From positions 62,001 through 126,000 of the forward strand of contig CANIQT010000009.1 in the NCBI GenBank assembly GCA_947469885.1: 64,000 nt of DNA, written 5' to 3'. The position numbers were made by a program, and so were the translations under genes. Shown here in pieces: positions 16,337 through 25,510 of the stretch; within the stretch, counting starts at the first letter, position 1; each line of letters starts with the position of its first letter. The DNA comes from Bacteroidota bacterium. Lineage in GTDB: Bacteria; Bacteroidota; Bacteroidia; 2-12-FULL-35-15. A model generated the notes under the pieces. The model had not been told where the DNA came from. It did not search any database and worked only from the letters and a program-made list of their open reading frames with translations.

Positions 16337-17614
16337 TTATTCTTTATTTTCTGGTTCATCAAAGTCTAGCTCTGAATTCGGCAGTTCAAGTGCTTTAACC
16401 GATTGTATTGCATTACCGGCAATTCCTTTTATCGAGCCGTGCATGTCAATAGTATTAATAGTTACTTTTTCAATTTGTTTTTCTCTTTTTTTCCAAATGT
16501 TTTGCATCGCTCTTTTTTCACTTTCCAAATCGGCTTTCATTTGTGAAAAGCCTTCAACAATAGCTTCTACCTGCAAGCGAAAAGTATTTCCAGTTAAGTA
16601 ATCATAAAGCAGGTGCATTTTGTCACCTTTGTTTTCCTGAGAACTTATAGCATTACTTACTTTAATAAGTGAATCGCGTAAGACAGCACAAAGGGCTTTA
16701 AATTCATCAAAATTACAAATCCATATTCCGTCTTTCAATCCCATTCTTTCCATATCTGATGGCATTGCATCAGTTACCAGCACACCAATGTTTGCACCTC
16801 TTGTACGGATATCTGCTTTAAATTTTTCTATCCAGTTAGCCTGAAAATCTTTTGTTCGTTTACTTTCATAATAAATACTTCCGCAATTTTGTTGTTCTCG
16901 GGTATGAACAATTTGAATACAATCGCCACCTCGGGCTCCCTTTTTAATTTCTTCAATTGTATCCAAAGGAAACTGAGCAGCCAGCCATTCTTCAATTGCC
17001 AGTTCCTGCACTTCACCCTGCAACTGCATGGAGCCTTGTTCCTGTTTGCGTTTCATTTCTTCGGTTAGCTTTTTCTGGTCTTCCAACTGTTTAATGAGTT
17101 CCTTAAAACGCAATTCGTTTTTATCTTCTTCTGTTTTCCTAATCTTTTCTTTTTCTTCCGCAATAAGTTGATTCAATTTTTTCTGCGATTCAGCTTCAAT
17201 GGATTCCTTAAGTTCAAGTTTTTCTCTTTTTAATTTTTCTATTTCAGCTTTTGTTTTATTTAGTTCTTTTATTTGCTCCGATTTTTCGTTCAGTTCTTTA
17301 TTAAGCATAGCGTACTGTTCCGCATTTTCTTCCTTCAACTGATTTTTTAATTTCTTTTCCAGTTGCTCTTTTTCTTCTTTTAGTTTAGTCTGCAACTTTT
17401 CCTGAAAAAGTTCATTCTCTTTTTGTTTTTTTTGTTCAAACTCTTCTTTAGCTTTATCTAAAGCAACGGCCTGATTGTCGTATTTTTTCTTTTCAATTGC
17501 AAGAGCCAACTGAAATTTTTTCTTTAGCCCTTCTTCCAATTGATGAGACAGTATATCCTGCACATCTATGTCTGTTCCGCAATTTGGGCATTTTACCTGA
17601 GTTTGATTTTCCAT
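16337..17614 (-). CDS. DUF2130 protein: zinc ribbon, coiled coil and C-terminal DUF2130 domain
   Basis: The 425 residues open with a Cys pair (VKCPNCGTDI) that forms a half zinc ribbon. A highly charged Lys/Glu coiled coil runs from about residue 25 to 195. The C-terminal DUF2130 domain contains EWLAAQFPLDTIEEIKKGAR, GGDCIQIVHTREQQNCGSIY, ESKRTKDFQANWIEKFKADI and GANIGVLVTDAMP. The E-x-K and DUF2130 core look related to restriction-endonuclease-like nucleases, so a DNA-related role is often suggested; none is proven. No signal peptide is present. It is separated from the divergent MFS gene by 90 nt. Confidence 0.9.
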   Translation of the reverse strand: MENQTQVKCPNCGTDIDVQDILSHQLEEGLKKKFQLALAIEKKKYDNQAVALDKAKEEFEQKKQKENELFQEKLQTKLKEEKEQLEKKLKNQLKEENAEQYAMLNKELNEKSEQIKELNKTKAEIEKLKREKLELKESIEAESQKKLNQLIAEEKEKIRKTEEDKNELRFKELIKQLEDQKKLTEEMKRKQEQGSMQLQGEVQELAIEEWLAAQFPLDTIEEIKKGARGGDCIQIVHTREQQNCGSIYYESKRTKDFQANWIEKFKADIRTRGANIGVLVTDAMPSDMERMGLKDGIWICNFDEFKALCAVLRDSLIKVSNAISSQENKGDKMHLLYDYLTGNTFRLQVEAIVEGFSQMKADLESEKRAMQNIWKKREKQIEKVTINTIDMHGSIKGIAGNAIQSVKALELPNSELDFDEPENKE

Positions 17615-17689
17615 TTAATTAATAGATAAGTAAAAATTAATTGTTTTTTATTTCTGCTAAAATAATAAAATTAAATACAGATATTAAAT

Positions 17690-17697
17690 TATATTTG
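17690..17697 (+). promoter_or_regulatory. -7 promoter box of the MFS gene
   Basis: TATATTTG matches TAnnTTTG. It ends only 7 nt before the ATG at 17705, so the mRNA would have almost no 5' leader. Confidence 0.5.
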
Positions 17698-17704
17698 TTG
17701 CCCT

Positions 17705-18907
17705 ATGAAAGAAAACCGTAATCCCATTATTTTTATTTTCATTACTGTATTAATAGACTGCATAGGTATTGGAATTATTTTTCCTGTAGCAGCAACAATA
17801 ATTACACAGGTTAGCCATGTTGACATAAATAGGGCAACCACTTACAGTGGTTATATGATGGCATCGTATGCTATCATGCAATTTGTTTTTGCTCCAGTAT
17901 TGGGTGGTATCAGTGACCGTTATGGTAGAAGACCGGTGTTGCTTCTGTCACTTTTCGGATTAGGCTGTGATTACATTTTTCTTTCTCTTGCCAATACATT
18001 ACCATTACTTTTTGTGGGAAGAATATTAGCAGGAATATGCGGAGGAAGTTTTACCACTAGCTTTGCATACATTGCGGATGTAAGCGCACCTGAAAATAGA
18101 GCAAAAAATTTTGGAATGATGGGAGCTGCATTTGGTTTAGGATTTATTATTGGACCAATTATAGGAGGTTTGTTCAGCGGGTTGGGACCACGTGCTCCTT
18201 TTGTGGCAGCGGCTTGTCTTTCTTTGCTTAATTGGTTGTATGGTTATTTTATTTTACCTGAATCATTGAAGCCAGAAAACCGAAGAGCATTTGACATTAA
18301 ACGAGCTAATCCTTTTGGTGCATTTGTTCAATTAAGAAAGAGTAAACATATTCGTGTTTAAGTTGTGGGTATGTTCTTTCTTTATCTTGCCGGACAAGTG
18401 ATGCCAGCTATCTGGCCTTTTTATACCAAGTTCCTTTATCATTGGAACGATCGTGAAATTGGTTATTCGCTTGCATTTGTGGGAGTGATGGTTTCTATTG
18501 TTCAGGGAGGATTGATTAACTGGGCAAAGAATAGGTCTGGTAATACCAATGCTGTGTACGTAGGATTAGCGATGTATTTCATCGGTTTGACTTTGTTTGC
18601 ATTCGCCAATCAATCATGGATGATGTACGCTTTCACTTTTGTATATGCACTTGGAGGCATTGCTCCACCAACCATACAGGGAATTATTTCCGGAAGAGTA
18701 CCTCCCAATAAACAGGGTGAGTTACAAGGTATGCTAACAGCTATGATGAGTGTATCCACAATTCTTTCGCCATTAATAATGACGAATCTGTTTTATTTTT
18801 TTACAAAAGAAACATCTCCTGTTTATTTTCCGGGAGCATCCTTTGGTGCAGCAGCCATCCTTATTATTATTGGTGGATTGATGTGCATAAGAGGATTGAA
18901 ACAATAA
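17705..18907 (+). pseudogene. TetA-like MFS drug exporter interrupted by one in-frame TAA
   Basis: Two reading frames, 17705-18361 and 18365-18907, are in the same frame and separated only by TAA at 18359-18361. Together they give about 400 residues, the normal length of TCR/Tet MFS exporters. The first half has motif A (GGISDRYGRRPVLLLSL), and FVGRILAGICGGSFTTSFAY lies near residue 110. The second half continues with VGMFFLYLAGQ and the helix-rich C-terminal domain. The stop falls between the two six-helix halves; TTA (Leu) to TAA would explain it. It could be a true inactivation or a sequencing error, since nothing else in the frame has decayed. The second half could start at GTG 18365. Confidence 0.85.
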
Positions 18908-18922
18908 AATGCTCGGCTGTAA

Positions 18923-19957
18923 ATGAAGATGAGGTATAAAGAATTAGATGCACTTCGTGGAATAGCTGCTTTGTTTGTGGTTCTCTTTCATTTCTCGATG
19001 GGGAGAGAACAATTGCATCTTGGTTTTTATTTAGGCATTACAGGAGTTGATTTGTTTTTCCTCATTAGTGGTTTCGTCATCTTTATGAGCATTAGTAATG
19101 TTTCTAAAGTTTCCGAATTTATTGTAAACAGATTCACAAGGTTATATCCTACCTATTGGACATGTGTAACAATTACCTTCATTTCAAAATTACTAATGAA
19201 TAATTATGCTAATGGAAATCATGTGGCTTCTCTTCCGCAATATTTAATTAACCTTACCATGTTTCAGTACCATTTTAATACTGCAAGTATGGATGATTCG
19301 TATTGGACATTAATAATTGAAATGTGGTTTTATATTTTAATCGGTTTGCTTTTTACTTTTAAAAAGATGAAGTACATCATTCCAATCGGTTTAGTTTCTC
19401 TTGGTTTATTAGCCATCAGTTATTTGTTTCCCGATATTGGCTATTCAATTGTTTTCAAAAAAGTGTGTGGCTTTATTCCTTTTATAAATTATCTACCACT
19501 GTTTCTTGGAGGTATTATTTTTTATAAAATAATTAATTGTAAAGAAAACTGCTTTTGGTATTATATTATTTTAGTGCTCTGTTTTGCTATAAAAATAATT
19601 CCTGCCGATAATGGTGCATTCATTCATCATAACGAATATATATGGATGTTGATTCTATATTTCTCTTTGTTTATTTTGTTTGTGAATCACAAGTTGAATT
19701 TTCTTGTTTCGAAAGCTACATTGTTTCTTGGTAAAATTTCTTTTGCATTATATCTTATTCATCAGTTCATCAGCACGGAGGTAGTTCTTCCTTATTTAAT
19801 AAATCAATGTCAGATTAATTATTGGTTTGCTGCTTTTATTACCCTTGTAATAGTTGGGTTAATTGCAACAGGGGTGACTTATTTAATTGAAATTCCTTTT
19901 GGTAAACGAATGAATAATTATTTGCGCACCGCATTGCATTTGCAAAAGCGATTGTAA
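18923..19957 (+). CDS. Acyltransferase-3 family membrane protein
   Basis: The 344 residues have about ten hydrophobic segments and the family hallmarks: YKELDALRGIAALFVVLFHF (catalytic-type His near residue 23), GVDLFFLISGFVIFMS, RFTRLYPTYWTC and DDSYWTLIIEMWFYILIG. These enzymes transfer acyl groups onto surface sugars or antibiotics from the inner membrane. The gene begins 15 nt after the broken MFS gene on the same strand, so it may share that transcript. The start is ATG 18923, with ATG 18929 also possible. It meets the opposite-strand DedA-like gene with 2 nt between stops. Confidence 0.9.
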   Translation: MKMRYKELDALRGIAALFVVLFHFSMGREQLHLGFYLGITGVDLFFLISGFVIFMSISNVSKVSEFIVNRFTRLYPTYWTCVTITFISKLLMNNYANGNHVASLPQYLINLTMFQYHFNTASMDDSYWTLIIEMWFYILIGLLFTFKKMKYIIPIGLVSLGLLAISYLFPDIGYSIVFKKVCGFIPFINYLPLFLGGIIFYKIINCKENCFWYYIILVLCFAIKIIPADNGAFIHHNEYIWMLILYFSLFILFVNHKLNFLVSKATLFLGKISFALYLIHQFISTEVVLPYLINQCQINYWFAAFITLVIVGLIATGVTYLIEIPFGKRMNNYLRTALHLQKRL

Positions 19958-19959
19958 AG

Positions 19960-20553
19960 TTATCTCCAGATTCTAAAATTCAATTTGAATTTTTTATGTT
20001 GAATCCAGGATCTCCAATCTACAAAAAGGAGTGCCGCAACAAGCAATATACCCAATGCAAGTCCCGAAATTGATTTCCAGGACATGGACCCTTCGAATAC
20101 TCCTTCGGCATTTTCAGCTGCATATTTTCCAATAAGTACAGCAATAGTATCGCTGATAAATTTACCAACAAAAAATGCAGGAATAATAAAATAAGGTTTC
20201 ATCTTTGCCATTCCTCCGGCAATGAATAAAGGCGTTGTAGGAAGAGGGAGCAACGAATAAGTAAGTATAGCTACCTGACTCTTCCATCCTTTTTCCTTCA
20301 ACTTTTTTCCAAGAAACTGAACGTCTTCATTCTTTGCTGGGTTAAAAATTCGTCCAGCTATTTTTGGAATATATAAGGTAAGTATATATCGCCCTAAAAT
20401 GGAGCCGGCAACTCCCACAACTATTACTATCCACACATTGAGATTAAATTGAATCTGCAAAAATATCATAATAACAAAGGCAGGAGGGAGGGGTAATGGA
20501 ACTATATCAACCACCATTGCTGAACCAAAAACTAATAAATATTTCAACCACAT
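19960..20553 (-). CDS. DedA/VTT-domain (SNARE-associated) membrane protein
   Basis: The 197 residues contain several membrane segments and the VTT pattern: a GVAGSILGRYILTLYIPKI stretch near residue 50, LTYSLLPLPTTPLFIAGGMA near 100, and FFVGKFISDTIAVLIGKY. DedA-type proteins are proposed lipid flippases for undecaprenyl phosphate or phospholipids at the inner membrane. This one is shorter and more diverged than canonical DedA. It is followed after about 45 nt by pbpC on the same strand order (pbpC lies further right). Confidence 0.72.
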   Translation of the reverse strand: MWLKYLLVFGSAMVVDIVPLPLPPAFVIMIFLQIQFNLNVWIVIVVGVAGSILGRYILTLYIPKIAGRIFNPAKNEDVQFLGKKLKEKGWKSQVAILTYSLLPLPTTPLFIAGGMAKMKPYFIIPAFFVGKFISDTIAVLIGKYAAENAEGVFEGSMSWKSISGLALGILLVAALLFVDWRSWIQHKKFKLNFRIWR

Positions 20554-20598
20554 AAAAACTTTCTTTTAATTGATGCAAGGTAGTAAATAAAGGGGAGA

Positions 20599-22974
20599 TT
20601 ACTTTTTCTTACTTACAATTTCAAATTGCTGAACAAGCATTTCTCCATCTTCATCTGTGATAGTAAGTTTATGCAATCCCTCGTCAGGAGCCAATGCCAT
20701 TTGATGTATGTTTTGTGTAAGACCTAAATAAGTTCCATCCAAATCCCAGTAGAGTATGGTGTTTTGTTTTCGATGCGCCACCTGGAAAACAGTTTTTCCC
20801 ATGGTTCCATCCAGTTCAACAGGTACATAAATTTTACTGAACTGTTTTGGATAAATAAATTCCATTGACTTCAATCCACTAATTTCACAGTCTTTTCTTA
20901 GGGCCGGTAAATCTTTATAAGAAGAATTCTTTGATTTATAATACCATTCCATTGCAGGCGGTAATACAAACCAACTTACATGTTTCATTTTACCTACTTC
21001 TTCGCAATTGCTGTTTACGCGGTAGTTTCCCGTTTCATCCAAATGAATCAAACGATGATATTTGCAAGGTTCAGAATTTAATCCTGACTTTTGAATCCAT
21101 GCAGTGTCTATTGGTTCGCATATTTCTGTTGCTCTACAGCCACTCTGGTGGCAGATAGCAATTTTTTCCATCTCATCATACGGAGGCGAAAACCATTTGC
21201 CCGGTTTCAACACACCGAAAATATCGAACAGGATGGGAGCAGCGGTTTGAATGCCCACTAATCCCGGGCGACCTTCCCCATCTGCATTACCCACCCATAC
21301 ACCCACCACATATTTAGGGGTTACACCAACAGCCCATCCATCGCGATAGCCATAACTTGTTCCTGTTTTCCATGCTACTTTACTTGCCGAAGTATATTGT
21401 TTCCATCCTGCATCTTCATCCGGGCGCGATACTTCCACCATTGCTTCAAAAGTTAAATAAATGGAAGCAGCATCTATAAATGATTCTTTGGTTAGTTCAG
21501 GCTCTTTCTTTTTCTTCGGATATGTATATCGTGGAGGATGAATATCATCGCTATTATATTTGCCGTTATAAGTAGTATAATGATTTAATGTTCGTGCCAT
21601 ACTTGCATACATTCCGGCAATGTCCCACAATTTACCTTCTGCACCACCTAATATTATTGTTAATCCATAGTGTTCGGGATTATAAGTAAGGCTTGTCATT
21701 CCCAACTTCTTTAAATTAAAATTAAATTTTTCGGTGCCATAGTTTTGAAGCATTCTCACAGCAGGGATATTTAAACTCCTTGCCAATGCACGTTTGGCTG
21801 GTACAGCACCATCGAAAGTAGTATTGTAATTTTGCGGTGTATATCCTCCAATCTGTGTTGGAACATCGGGAACAAGTGAAGTGGCAAGCAATTCACCATC
21901 ATTGAGCATGGAAGCAAACAGAAAAGGTTTGAGAATACTGCCTGTACTTCTTGGTGCTACAATCACATCCACATCCGATTGGTATTCGGGTTTGCCTGTG
22001 TTATCAGTATTTCCGACATAGGCCAAAACATTTCCTGTATTTACATCCAGCACTATTGCACAGGCATTATGAATTTCATTTGCCTTTAAAAGTTTGTGAT
22101 GATTTTCAATTATTTCGTTAACCCGTTGTTGAATATGCCCATCAATAGTGGAAGGTATTCGTAACCCCTCAAAACCTTCCTTGGCTGCACGCTGTAATAA
22201 GTGAGGTGCTATTTGCGGCAGTGCAAAAGGTTTTCCGGGCAGGGTTTCCTGTTTGCTTAATTCACAGGTTTCTTTATCAATTATTTTTGCTGTGAGCAAT
22301 CTGTCTAATAAACGATTTCGTTTTGCTAATAATCGTTCCTGATTTTTTCCCGGATAAATTAAACTGGGAGCATTAGGCAAAATGGCTAATGTGGCTGCTT
22401 CTGCCCACGAAAGTTTTTCTGCTTCTCTTCCAAAGTATCTCCATGATGCCGCATCTATGCCCACCACATTACTTCCGTAAGGTGCATTGGAAGCATACAA
22501 CGAAAGTATTTCAAATTTAGAATAAGTCAATTCTAACCGTGTTGCATAAATTATTTCAATCAACTTTTCAGTAATGCTTCTGCTTTTTCCTTTTCTTGCC
22601 AGCCTGATAACCTGCATGGATAAAGTACTTCCGCCACTTATTATTTTTCTTGCTTTTATATTCTGAATAAATGCCCGAGTAAATGCCATCGGGTTAAATC
22701 CTTTGTGGGCAAAAAACTCTCGGTCTTCGAACTGAATTATGCTTTCAACAAATTTATAAGGAACAGTTTTGCATTTCGGGAAACGCCATTGCCCGTCATC
22801 TGCTATTCGGGCGGCAAGCAGTTTGCCGGTATTGTCTTCTAAAACTGTTGATGTACGATTTTTAAATAATGGAGAAGGCAAACAAAACCAAAACCAAATG
22901 CAGAGCAGAAATAAAATGGAGTACCCAATTCTCTTTTTAGTTGCGGTTGTTAACTTCGGGAAAAAATGTTTCAA
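20599..22974 (-). CDS. pbpC: Penicillin-binding protein 1C (glycosyltransferase + transpeptidase)
   Basis: The 791 residues have an N-terminal anchor (15-33) and a GT51 glycosyltransferase domain with FEDREFFAHKGFNP (Glu83) and SGGSTLSMQVIRL. The transpeptidase domain carries all three motifs: SILK (Ser346, Lys349), SLN (400-402) and KTGTS (534-536). The BiPBP_C domain closes the protein. PBP1C makes and cross-links peptidoglycan strands. The start is TTG, because the anchor begins immediately after it and no ATG exists upstream of residue 96. PBP1C genes are often next to an alpha-2-macroglobulin gene, but none is seen here. A TAGTTTTG box lies 25 nt upstream. Confidence 0.95.
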   Translation of the reverse strand: MKHFFPKLTTATKKRIGYSILFLLCIWFWFCLPSPLFKNRTSTVLEDNTGKLLAARIADDGQWRFPKCKTVPYKFVESIIQFEDREFFAHKGFNPMAFTRAFIQNIKARKIISGGSTLSMQVIRLARKGKSRSITEKLIEIIYATRLELTYSKFEILSLYASNAPYGSNVVGIDAASWRYFGREAEKLSWAEAATLAILPNAPSLIYPGKNQERLLAKRNRLLDRLLTAKIIDKETCELSKQETLPGKPFALPQIAPHLLQRAAKEGFEGLRIPSTIDGHIQQRVNEIIENHHKLLKANEIHNACAIVLDVNTGNVLAYVGNTDNTGKPEYQSDVDVIVAPRSTGSILKPFLFASMLNDGELLATSLVPDVPTQIGGYTPQNYNTTFDGAVPAKRALARSLNIPAVRMLQNYGTEKFNFNLKKLGMTSLTYNPEHYGLTIILGGAEGKLWDIAGMYASMARTLNHYTTYNGKYNSDDIHPPRYTYPKKKKEPELTKESFIDAASIYLTFEAMVEVSRPDEDAGWKQYTSASKVAWKTGTSYGYRDGWAVGVTPKYVVGVWVGNADGEGRPGLVGIQTAAPILFDIFGVLKPGKWFSPPYDEMEKIAICHQSGCRATEICEPIDTAWIQKSGLNSEPCKYHRLIHLDETGNYRVNSNCEEVGKMKHVSWFVLPPAMEWYYKSKNSSYKDLPALRKDCEISGLKSMEFIYPKQFSKIYVPVELDGTMGKTVFQVAHRKQNTILYWDLDGTYLGLTQNIHQMALAPDEGLHKLTITDEDGEMLVQQFEIVSKKK

Positions 22975-22999
22975 TGGATTGGGTTGATTTATTTGAATT

Positions 23000-23007
23000 C
23001 AAAACTA
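23000..23007 (-). promoter_or_regulatory. -7 promoter box of pbpC
   Basis: The minus strand reads TAGTTTTG, matching TAnnTTTG, 25 nt before the TTG start of pbpC. Confidence 0.45.
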
Positions 23008-23109
23008 AATAAAAAAGATGATTGTAAAGTAAACTGAATATTTATTTTGAGTCCCCTGTAACTTTTTAATTATCTCAATCGTCATACTTCTAAAACCAAA
23101 ACTCTACCT

Positions 23110-23856
23110 ATGAAAAACACTTTTCTTATCTCCCTTTTTTTTGCCACTGCTATGGCGTTTACCAGTTGCGACAACATGACTAATTCGAACGATGATTCTG
23201 CTGCCAAAGTGAATGGTAATGGTTCAGTTCAATCACAAAACAGACCTGTTACTTCATTTGATAAAATAGAAATTGAAGGAGTTTTTAATGTGTTTTTGGA
23301 ACAAAAAGAAACAGAAAGTGTGAGAGTGGAAACGGATGAAAACATTCAACCACTAATTATTACTTCTGTTGAAAACGATGTATTGTCGGTTAAAATGCGC
23401 GACAGTAATTCGATTGGTAATGTCAAAAAAATAAATATCTATATCAACATTCATCAACTCACTAAATTAAGAACAAATGGTGTTGGTAAATTGACTTGTC
23501 AAAATAAATTAAAATTACCCCAATTAGATTTGACTTGCACAGGAGTTGGCATTACAGATTTGAATCTGGAAACAGAACAACTCCATATTAAATCAGAAAT
23601 TGTGGGTGCATTACAATTGTCAGGTAGTGCCAAACAAGCTAAAATAGACCATTCGGGAGTAGGGATTATTCAGGCTTTTGACTTAAAAACAGAACAACTG
23701 AGTCTAGATGTTGATGGCATTGGTGCTGCCGAAGTATATGCTTCTAAAGAATTAAACGTAAATGCAAAAGGAGTAGGAGGGGTAAAATATAAAGGTAATC
23801 CGGAAAAAACCAATGTGAAGAACGAAGGTTTGGGGAAAGTAGAACGGGCAGATTAG
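23110..23856 (+). CDS. Head-GIN (DUF2807) domain lipoprotein
   Basis: The 248-residue protein starts with a lipoprotein signal (MAFTSC lipobox, Cys near residue 20). A DUF2807 beta-helix contains VTSFDKIEIEGVFNVFLEQK, VRVETDENIQPLIITSVEND and the repeated LTCTGVGITDLNLETEQL and SGVGIIQAFDLKTEQL. Such proteins are outer-membrane or surface lipoproteins of unknown function, suggested to be auto-adhesin-like. It is alone on the plus strand and ends at a bidirectional terminator. Confidence 0.88.
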   Translation: MKNTFLISLFFATAMAFTSCDNMTNSNDDSAAKVNGNGSVQSQNRPVTSFDKIEIEGVFNVFLEQKETESVRVETDENIQPLIITSVENDVLSVKMRDSNSIGNVKKINIYINIHQLTKLRTNGVGKLTCQNKLKLPQLDLTCTGVGITDLNLETEQLHIKSEIVGALQLSGSAKQAKIDHSGVGIIQAFDLKTEQLSLDVDGIGAAEVYASKELNVNAKGVGGVKYKGNPEKTNVKNEGLGKVERAD

Positions 23857-23862
23857 TTCAGC

Positions 23863-23893
23863 AAAAAAGCCTCACATTTCTGTGAAGCTTTTT
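23863..23893. terminator. Bidirectional intrinsic terminator
   Basis: A hairpin with GC and TCACA/TGTGA stems (one C-A mismatch) and a TTTC loop is flanked by A5 on the left and T5 on the right. It can end transcription from both the DUF2807 gene and the opposite-strand gene. Confidence 0.7.
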
Positions 23894-23931
23894 AAACTTT
23901 GAACACTGAACTTTTAAACTTTTAACTATTC

Positions 23932-24750
23932 TTAAAACGGCATAATGGCTTTAGAAACCACCCATTCGGAATAACCATTTTTGGTCCAAGTACGTTTTCT
24001 GAATTTTACAGATACATTAGCAGTCAATCCGGTGGCGATAATTATTGCTTTATGCGAAGGGTCCATTTCTATCCATGTTGCACCATTATCAATAGATTTA
24101 TTCCAGAAAAAAGTGGTTTTTAATTTTTTAGCATCTTCCATAGGCCACATCGAACGAACAATTATTTGCCCTGATGCAGAACCTAATTTAACAGCTATTT
24201 CCTGAATGTTTATTGTTCCTCTGCCAACCACTTCCATCAGCGCAGCTTCAATGATAGCAACCGCCTGCCGCTGATTGAGCAGGCACTTTCGGTTGATGTA
24301 AGCCAAAGCCAGTATCAGTGTTACTTTCAAGTCGTTCATTGCAGTAATTTTGTCACCATCTCCTTCCACCACTCCGTTAGTAATATCGGTGATAGCATTA
24401 CTCAATGCAGTGTTTTGTGTTTCCCAGGTTGCAAGCAAATCGAACGGTACTGTAAAAAATCCGGAAGTGTTGTCAAATTGCGCAGCACGCATATCCTCCG
24501 AATGACGGAGATACGCCAACTCTGCAACCGGCATTGCCAATTTTGCCTTTATCAGCCTTGTGTTTTGTACGGCCAGCATTACTATTATTCTGGTTCTTCC
24601 TTTTTTCATTGCATTGGCATTATGTATATAATGCTTTACGCCTGCAATACTTTTTATTGCCTTGATTTTTTTTTCTTCCTTTTTAAATAACCGCATTTCA
24701 GCAGCATTCAAATCCTGAATTGTCTCAGGTGACCATTTTTGTTTTTTCAT
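23932..24750 (-). CDS. Uncharacterised 272-residue protein
   Basis: No family is recognised. The N-terminal two thirds are helical and charged (KKEEKKIKAIKSIAGVKHY; LKVTLILALAYINRKCLL). The C-terminal 80 residues look like a beta-sandwich of fibronectin type, with FFWNKSIDNGATWIEMDPS and VSVKFRKRTWTKNGYSEW. No signal peptide or membrane helix is seen. It lies just downstream of a 21-bp minisatellite, 83 nt away, and shares its strand with the next unknown gene at 25.5 kb. The build could suit a host- or surface-associated helper, but no function is proposed. Confidence 0.7.
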   Translation of the reverse strand: MKKQKWSPETIQDLNAAEMRLFKKEEKKIKAIKSIAGVKHYIHNANAMKKGRTRIIVMLAVQNTRLIKAKLAMPVAELAYLRHSEDMRAAQFDNTSGFFTVPFDLLATWETQNTALSNAITDITNGVVEGDGDKITAMNDLKVTLILALAYINRKCLLNQRQAVAIIEAALMEVVGRGTINIQEIAVKLGSASGQIIVRSMWPMEDAKKLKTTFFWNKSIDNGATWIEMDPSHKAIIIATGLTANVSVKFRKRTWTKNGYSEWVVSKAIMPF

Positions 24751-24860
24751 TTGTTTTTTGTTTTTAATTGTTATTATTTATTGAATTGTTGAACTTTTAC
24801 TTTTACTGTTTCCTTTTTTACCAGAATTAACCCTCATTGATCAAGAAAAAACCACTTTTT

Positions 24861-25178
24861 GACCAGTTTGGATTGCTTCTGTACCAACTCGGATTGCTTC
24901 TGTACCAGTTTGGATTGCTTCTGTACCAGTTTGGATTGCTTCTGTACCAGTTTGGATTGCTTCTGTACCAGTTTGGATTGCTTCTGTACCAGTTTGGATT
25001 GCTTCTGTACTAGTTTGGATTGCTTCTGTACTAGTTTGGATTGCTTCTGTACCAACTTGGATTGCTTCTGTACTAAATTGGATTGCTTCTGTACCAGTTC
25101 GGGTTGCTTCTGTACCAACTTGGATTGCTCCTGTACCAGTTCGGGTTGCTTCTGTACCAACTTGGATTGCTCCTGACT
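24861..25178. repeat. 21-bp minisatellite, 14 full copies
   Basis: The unit GATTGCTTCTGTACCAGTTTG is repeated 14 times in register (24871-25164), with partial copies at both ends. Middle copies are nearly identical; right-end copies alternate between two variants (GGTTGCTTC.. and GATTGCTCC..). On the minus strand it reads as an uninterrupted heptapeptide repeat KQSKLVQ from a TTG (25187) to a stop at 24834, and on the plus strand as a Cys-rich heptad. A 21-bp period keeps both frames open automatically, so openness is not evidence of coding. A real minus-strand product of 117 residues would be a heptad coiled coil. Confidence 0.9.
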
Positions 25179-25187
25179 TTTTTTCAA

Positions 25188-25510
25188 TTACTTTCTACCC
25201 AAAAGCAACTGTTCACTATCATCATCCGATTGCTAACAACTAAAAAACAATTGCAATTAATAGAAGTGCAACTGGTTTTTTAATAAAACAAAGAACGATT
25301 ACTTTATTTGCAATTTACTTCCTCCCGTTTATGCCTGCTTTCAGTAAGTTTTGCCTTACAAAAGTATACACAAAATTTTGGATAAAACCAAAAGCGAACA
25401 ACCAAAATGGCTATATTTTCGATTTTGAAGATTTCAAAAAATCGGCTGAATGTATAGTAAATATAAGGGTTGTAGAGGAAATTGCAAAAACAGTAAAAAT
25501 AGGCAAATGG
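25188..25510. other. Intergenic region upstream of the minisatellite
   Basis: An AT-rich stretch of 323 nt. A 66-codon frame opens at 25331 on the plus strand but has no recognised family, no clear ribosome site and runs into the neighbour gene, so I do not call it. No terminator or promoter is convincing. Confidence 0.5.

Noticed and set aside
18359-18361. Recoded stop (selenocysteine or alternative code)
   Set aside because: Selenocysteine uses TGA, and TAA ends many other genes in this window, so reassignment is not supported.
24859-25176. Cys-rich plus-strand frame (repeats of SLDCFCT)
   Set aside because: It is the mirror of the 21-bp repeat; the period of 21 keeps frames open without selection, and no start context or family is seen.
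24861-25178. CRISPR array
   Set aside because: Repeats are directly joined without spacers and have a 21-bp unit, so this is a minisatellite.
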